From Sphingopyxis microcysteis (GTDB lineage Bacteria; Pseudomonadota; Alphaproteobacteria; Sphingomonadales; Sphingomonadaceae): a stretch of 64,000 bases of DNA. The stretch covers positions 1,584,810 to 1,648,809 of the forward strand of contig NZ_JAANYY010000002.1 in assembly GCF_012274265.1 (NCBI RefSeq), in the 5' to 3' direction. Shown piece by piece: positions 60,921 through 64,000 of this stretch. The stretch's first letter is position 1; each line of letters starts with the position of its first letter. The translations under genes were made by a program, and so were the position numbers. The notes under the pieces are model-generated. The model worked only from the letters and a program-made list of their open reading frames with translations, ran no database searches and was not told where the DNA came from.

Positions 60921-61918
60921 ATTATGTGATCCGGGCGGCCAAACCGGGCGACCTGCAAAGCATTTACGAGATGGCGAAGCTGACCGGCGGCGGCTTCACC
61001 AACCTGCCCCCCGACAAAAAGGCGCTGCGCGCCAAGCTCGAGCGCGCCGAGGCCAGTTTCGCGTCCGAAAAGGAATATCCCGCCGACGAGCTGTATCTGA
61101 TGATGCTCGAGGATCTCGACAGCGGCGAGGTGCGCGGCACCTGCCAGATTTTCGGTCAGGTCGGCCAGCGCTGGCCCTTTTACTCGTACCGTATCGGCAC
61201 CGACAGCAAGCATAGCGAACAATTGGGGCGCACCTTCCACGCGCAGGTGCTGATGCTCAGCAATGATCTCAACGGCGCGAGCGAGGTCGGCGGGCTGTTC
61301 CTGCACCCCGCCGCGCGCGCGGGCGGGCTCGGGCTGTTGCTGGCGCGATCGCGCTACCTGTTCATCGCGCGCCACCGCGCGCGCTTCGGCGACCGTATCC
61401 TTGCCGAGCTGCGCGGGGTGATCGACGAAGCCGGCGGATCGCCCTTCTGGGACGGGGTCGCGGGCAAGTTTTTCGGGATGAATTTCCAGGAAGCCGACCA
61501 GTTCAACGCGGTCCACGGCAACCAGTTCATCGCCGACCTGATGCCCAAGCATCCGGTCTATATCGCGATGCTGGGCGAACATGCGCGGAGCGTCATCGGC
61601 GTCCCCCACCCCACCGGCCGCGCCGCGATGCGGATGCTGGAGAATGAAGGCTTTGCGTTCGAAAATTATGTCGACATCTTTGACGGCGGCCCGACGATGA
61701 CCGCGCGCACCGACCAAGTGGCGAGCATCCGCGATGCAAAGCATGTCGAGGTCACCGGCATCGGTGAGGGCGGCGAGGACGCGCTGATTGCGACCGGTCG
61801 TCTCGCCGATTTCCGTTGCTGTTTTGGCAAGGTCGGCGCGGACGGCACGATCGATGCCGACGCAGCACGCATCTTGCGCGTCGACAAGGGCGACCAGATC
61901 AGCTGGATCGGACGCTGA
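60917..61918 (+). CDS. astA: Arginine N-succinyltransferase
   Basis: AstA transfers succinyl from succinyl-CoA to arginine, the first step of the AST catabolic pathway. The 333-residue product starts NYVIRAAKPGDLQSIYEMAK after a GTG and shows family motifs FTNLPPD, FYSYRIGTDSKHSEQLG and EVGGLFLHPAARAGGLG. The GTG sits in a GTGA overlap with the M20 gene. It is followed after three bases by astB. Confidence 0.93.
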   Translation: MNYVIRAAKPGDLQSIYEMAKLTGGGFTNLPPDKKALRAKLERAEASFASEKEYPADELYLMMLEDLDSGEVRGTCQIFGQVGQRWPFYSYRIGTDSKHSEQLGRTFHAQVLMLSNDLNGASEVGGLFLHPAARAGGLGLLLARSRYLFIARHRARFGDRILAELRGVIDEAGGSPFWDGVAGKFFGMNFQEADQFNAVHGNQFIADLMPKHPVYIAMLGEHARSVIGVPHPTGRAAMRMLENEGFAFENYVDIFDGGPTMTARTDQVASIRDAKHVEVTGIGEGGEDALIATGRLADFRCCFGKVGADGTIDADAARILRVDKGDQISWIGR

Positions 61919-61921
61919 CCG

Positions 61922-63169
61922 ATGCTAACCGAAATCAATTTCGACGGGATCATCGGCCCCAGCCACAATTATGCGGGGCTCAGCCGCGGCAACATCGCTT
62001 CGGCGTCGAACGCGGGTGACGTGTCGCAGCCGCGCGCAGCGGCGCTGCAGGGCATCGACAAGATGCGCCATAATCTGGCGCTCGGCCTGCCGCAGGGCTT
62101 TTTCGTGCCGCTCGATCGCCCCGATACACGCTGGCTGGAAACGCTAGGCACGACCGAAAAAGGCGCCGAGGCTCACCTTCGCGCGCAGGCCTGGTCGGCG
62201 TCGTCGATGTGGGCAGCCAACGCCGCGACCGTCTCGCCCGCCCCCGACAGCGCCGACGGCAAGTGCCACCTGACCGTCGCCAACCTGGTCACCATGCCGC
62301 ACCGCAGCCACGAATGGCCGGGGACGTTGGCGCAGCTGCGGCTGGCCTTCGCCAACCCGGCCTTTGCGGTCCACGCGCCAATCCCTGCGCCCTTTGGCGA
62401 CGAGGGCGCGGCAAACCATATGCGGCTGTGCAGCGGACATGAAGCCGCGGGCGTCGAAATCTTCGTTTATGGGTTGAGCGGCGGCCGCTTTCCCGCGCGC
62501 CAGCATCTCGACGCATCGAAAGCGATCGCGCGCCACCACCGGCTCGATCCGACGCGCACCTTGTTCATCCGCCAGTCGGACATCGCGATCCAGGGCGGCG
62601 CCTTTCACAACGATGTCGTCGCGGTGGCGAACGAGCATGTGCTGTTCACCCATGAAACCGCGTTCGAGGATCGCGAGGCCGCGCACGCGGAAATCCGCGC
62701 TGCCTTTCCCGCAGTCGAAATCGTCGAGGTTCCCGCAAGCGCGGTGACGCTGCCCGACGCGATCAAATCCTATCTGTTCAACGCCCAGCTCGTCAGCCTG
62801 CCCGAGGGCGGCATGGGGCTGGTGCTGCCGACCGAGGCGCAGGATACACCCGCGGTCTGGAAGTGGCTGGAGGCGCATGTCGCGGGCAATGGCCCGATCC
62901 GCAAACTGCTGCCGGTGAACGTCCGCCAGTCGATGGCGAACGGCGGCGGCCCCGCTTGCCTGCGGCTGCGCGTCGTCGCCGACCCGGTGACGGTGGATCC
63001 GCGCTTTGTCGCCGACGCGGCGAAGCTCGACCGGATCGCCGCGGTGGTCGCGAAGCATTGGCCCGAAGCGATCGCGCCGGGCGACCTGGCGTCCGCAACG
63101 CTGGCGGGCGAGGTTCGCAAGGCGCGCGCCGCGCTGCTCGAAGCGCTCGACCTCAGCATATTGGCCTGA
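61922..63169 (+). CDS. astB: N-succinylarginine dihydrolase
   Basis: AstB removes two ammonia groups from N2-succinylarginine, yielding N2-succinylornithine. The 415-residue product shows the family opening EINFDGIIGPSHNYAGLS and RGNIAS. FIRQSDIAIQGGAFHNDVVA and the C-terminal QSMANGGGPACLRLR supply the active-site histidine and cysteine region. The start is an ATG three bases after the astA stop. astC and astD are not in the window. Confidence 0.95.
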   Translation: MLTEINFDGIIGPSHNYAGLSRGNIASASNAGDVSQPRAAALQGIDKMRHNLALGLPQGFFVPLDRPDTRWLETLGTTEKGAEAHLRAQAWSASSMWAANAATVSPAPDSADGKCHLTVANLVTMPHRSHEWPGTLAQLRLAFANPAFAVHAPIPAPFGDEGAANHMRLCSGHEAAGVEIFVYGLSGGRFPARQHLDASKAIARHHRLDPTRTLFIRQSDIAIQGGAFHNDVVAVANEHVLFTHETAFEDREAAHAEIRAAFPAVEIVEVPASAVTLPDAIKSYLFNAQLVSLPEGGMGLVLPTEAQDTPAVWKWLEAHVAGNGPIRKLLPVNVRQSMANGGGPACLRLRVVADPVTVDPRFVADAAKLDRIAAVVAKHWPEAIAPGDLASATLAGEVRKARAALLEALDLSILA

Positions 63170-63172
63170 CCC

Positions 63173-63844
63173 GTGAAAATGCGCGAACTGATCGGCACGG
63201 CGCTGGTCCCGGGCGGCGACGAACTGCGGCTGTTTCGGCGCGGCGACGATTTCATCATAGCGGTCGAGGGCAATGAGCTCATGAGCAGCCGGATGAGCGG
63301 TTCGGAAGAAGCGCTGGCGACGATGACCTGCGACCGGCTGAGCAGCACCGATAGCGCGCACCTGCTCATTGGCGGCTATGGCATGGGCTTTACGCTGCGC
63401 GCCGCGCTGGCGACGCTGGGGCCGGACGCAAGGATCACCGTCGCCGAACTGGTCCCCGGAATCATCGATTGGGCGCGCGGACCGATGGCCGACCTTGCCG
63501 CCGGCTGCCTCGACGATCCGCGGGTCGAGCTTGTCCTGCACGACGTCGCGACCGTGATCGGGTCGGCGACGCGCCGTTACGATGCGATCCTGCTCGACGT
63601 CGACAATGGGCCCGACGCCCTGACGCGGGCCGCCAACGACCAGATCTACTCGTCGACCGGGTTGGCGATGGCCAGGGCGGCGCTGCGCCCTGGCGGCATA
63701 TTGGCGATCTGGTCGGCGGCGCCCGACACACGCTTTACCCGCCGATTGAGCGCCGCGGGCTTTGAGGTCGAAGAGGTCGGCGTGCGCGCGCGCAGCAATG
63801 GCAAGGGTCCGCGCCATATGATCTGGTTTGCGCGGGCGGGTTAG
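63173..63844 (+). CDS. Spermidine-synthase-like SAM protein
   Basis: This 223-residue protein has the polyamine-synthase Rossmann core LLIGGYGMGFTLRAAL, then VAELVPGIIDWARG and YDAILLDVDNGPDAL. It lacks the N-terminal beta domain of full spermidine synthases, so aminopropyl transfer is uncertain. It may be a methyltransferase-like relative. The start is GTG 63173 or ATG 63179. It follows astB by three bases and is likely part of that operon. Confidence 0.78.
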   Translation: MKMRELIGTALVPGGDELRLFRRGDDFIIAVEGNELMSSRMSGSEEALATMTCDRLSSTDSAHLLIGGYGMGFTLRAALATLGPDARITVAELVPGIIDWARGPMADLAAGCLDDPRVELVLHDVATVIGSATRRYDAILLDVDNGPDALTRAANDQIYSSTGLAMARAALRPGGILAIWSAAPDTRFTRRLSAAGFEVEEVGVRARSNGKGPRHMIWFARAG

Positions 63845-63900
63845 GCGCGTGCCACGCGGTGGGTGGCGAGCGAGTGAAGTAGGACGTAGCGAAGAGGCAG

Positions 63901-64000
63901 CCCCTCCCCTTCAGGGGAGGGGCAACGGAGACTTGGCAGCTTGCTGCCTAGTCGTAGTGGGGTGGGGGCCGTCGGCCTTGCGCAAGGCCGCTGGCCCCTA
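63901..64000. repeat. Composite palindromic element, copy E (cut by window end)
   Basis: The left hairpin CCCCTCCCCTTCAGGGGAGG is intact. The core with GGCAGCTTGCTGCC, GGGGTGGGGGCC and GGCCTTGCGCAAGGCC matches copies C and D. The right half is beyond the window. It lies 56 bases after the last gene stop. Confidence 0.8.

Overview
The window looks like chromosomal DNA of a sphingomonad alphaproteobacterium, with Sphingopyxis or a close relative as the best guess. The sequence is strongly GC-rich. It carries a dcw division and cell-wall cluster led by mraZ, several TonB-dependent receptors, an arginine succinyltransferase pair, and a complete-looking block of exosortase A (XrtA) exopolysaccharide genes of the kind sphingomonads carry. 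It also holds several families of short palindromic repeats. The genus is inferred from gene content and style only. No rRNA, phage, transposase or CRISPR array was seen.

Layout. 1-5.5 kb: mraZ-rsmH-ftsL-ftsI-murE on the minus strand, nearly all with overlapping stop/start codons, preceded by a 10-bp-phased GGGG array that may be the MraZ operator. 5.5-8 kb: cysK followed by two coupled membrane-protein genes. 8.2-10.3 kb: a zinc-type TonB receptor. 10.4-13.5 kb: an LD-carboxypeptidase, fabD, fabG and an exported protein. 13.7-15.1 kb: a divergent Mur ligase of the recycling type. 15.6-16.9 kb: rpsF-rpsR-rplI with a strong terminator. 17.5-18.1 kb: folE. 18.5-24.3 kb: two convergent TonB receptors sharing a bidirectional terminator. 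24.5-26.9 kb: a decayed pseudouridine-synthase gene beside tRNA-Phe, then infA-maf-RNase E/G-yacG.

26.9-47.8 kb is the most notable part. A minus-strand block runs from an acyl-CoA ligase and a PLP decarboxylase through Wza-like, Wzz-like, tyrosine-kinase, outer-membrane, ATPase, deacetylase, FemAB-like and glycosyltransferase genes to XrtA-EpsI and an amidotransferase. Beyond it lies a GNAT/JmjC-like pair. A divergent plus-strand block carries a second GNAT protein, an acyl carrier protein and two alpha/beta-hydrolases. The export genes make and secrete a polysaccharide. The ligase, decarboxylase, carrier protein, acyltransferase and hydrolases look like a separate small-molecule assembly line that may decorate it. 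No PEP-CTERM substrate of the exosortase is in the window.

48-64 kb is housekeeping and metabolism: trxB, a methyltransferase with an exported caspase-like protein, trhO, a GMC oxidoreductase, an exported repeat protein, malate synthase G, two uncharacterised genes, an M20 hydrolase-astA-astB arginine-catabolism set, and a spermidine-synthase-like protein. Composite palindromic elements of about 110-170 bp lie mostly at the 3' ends of genes and may act as terminators.
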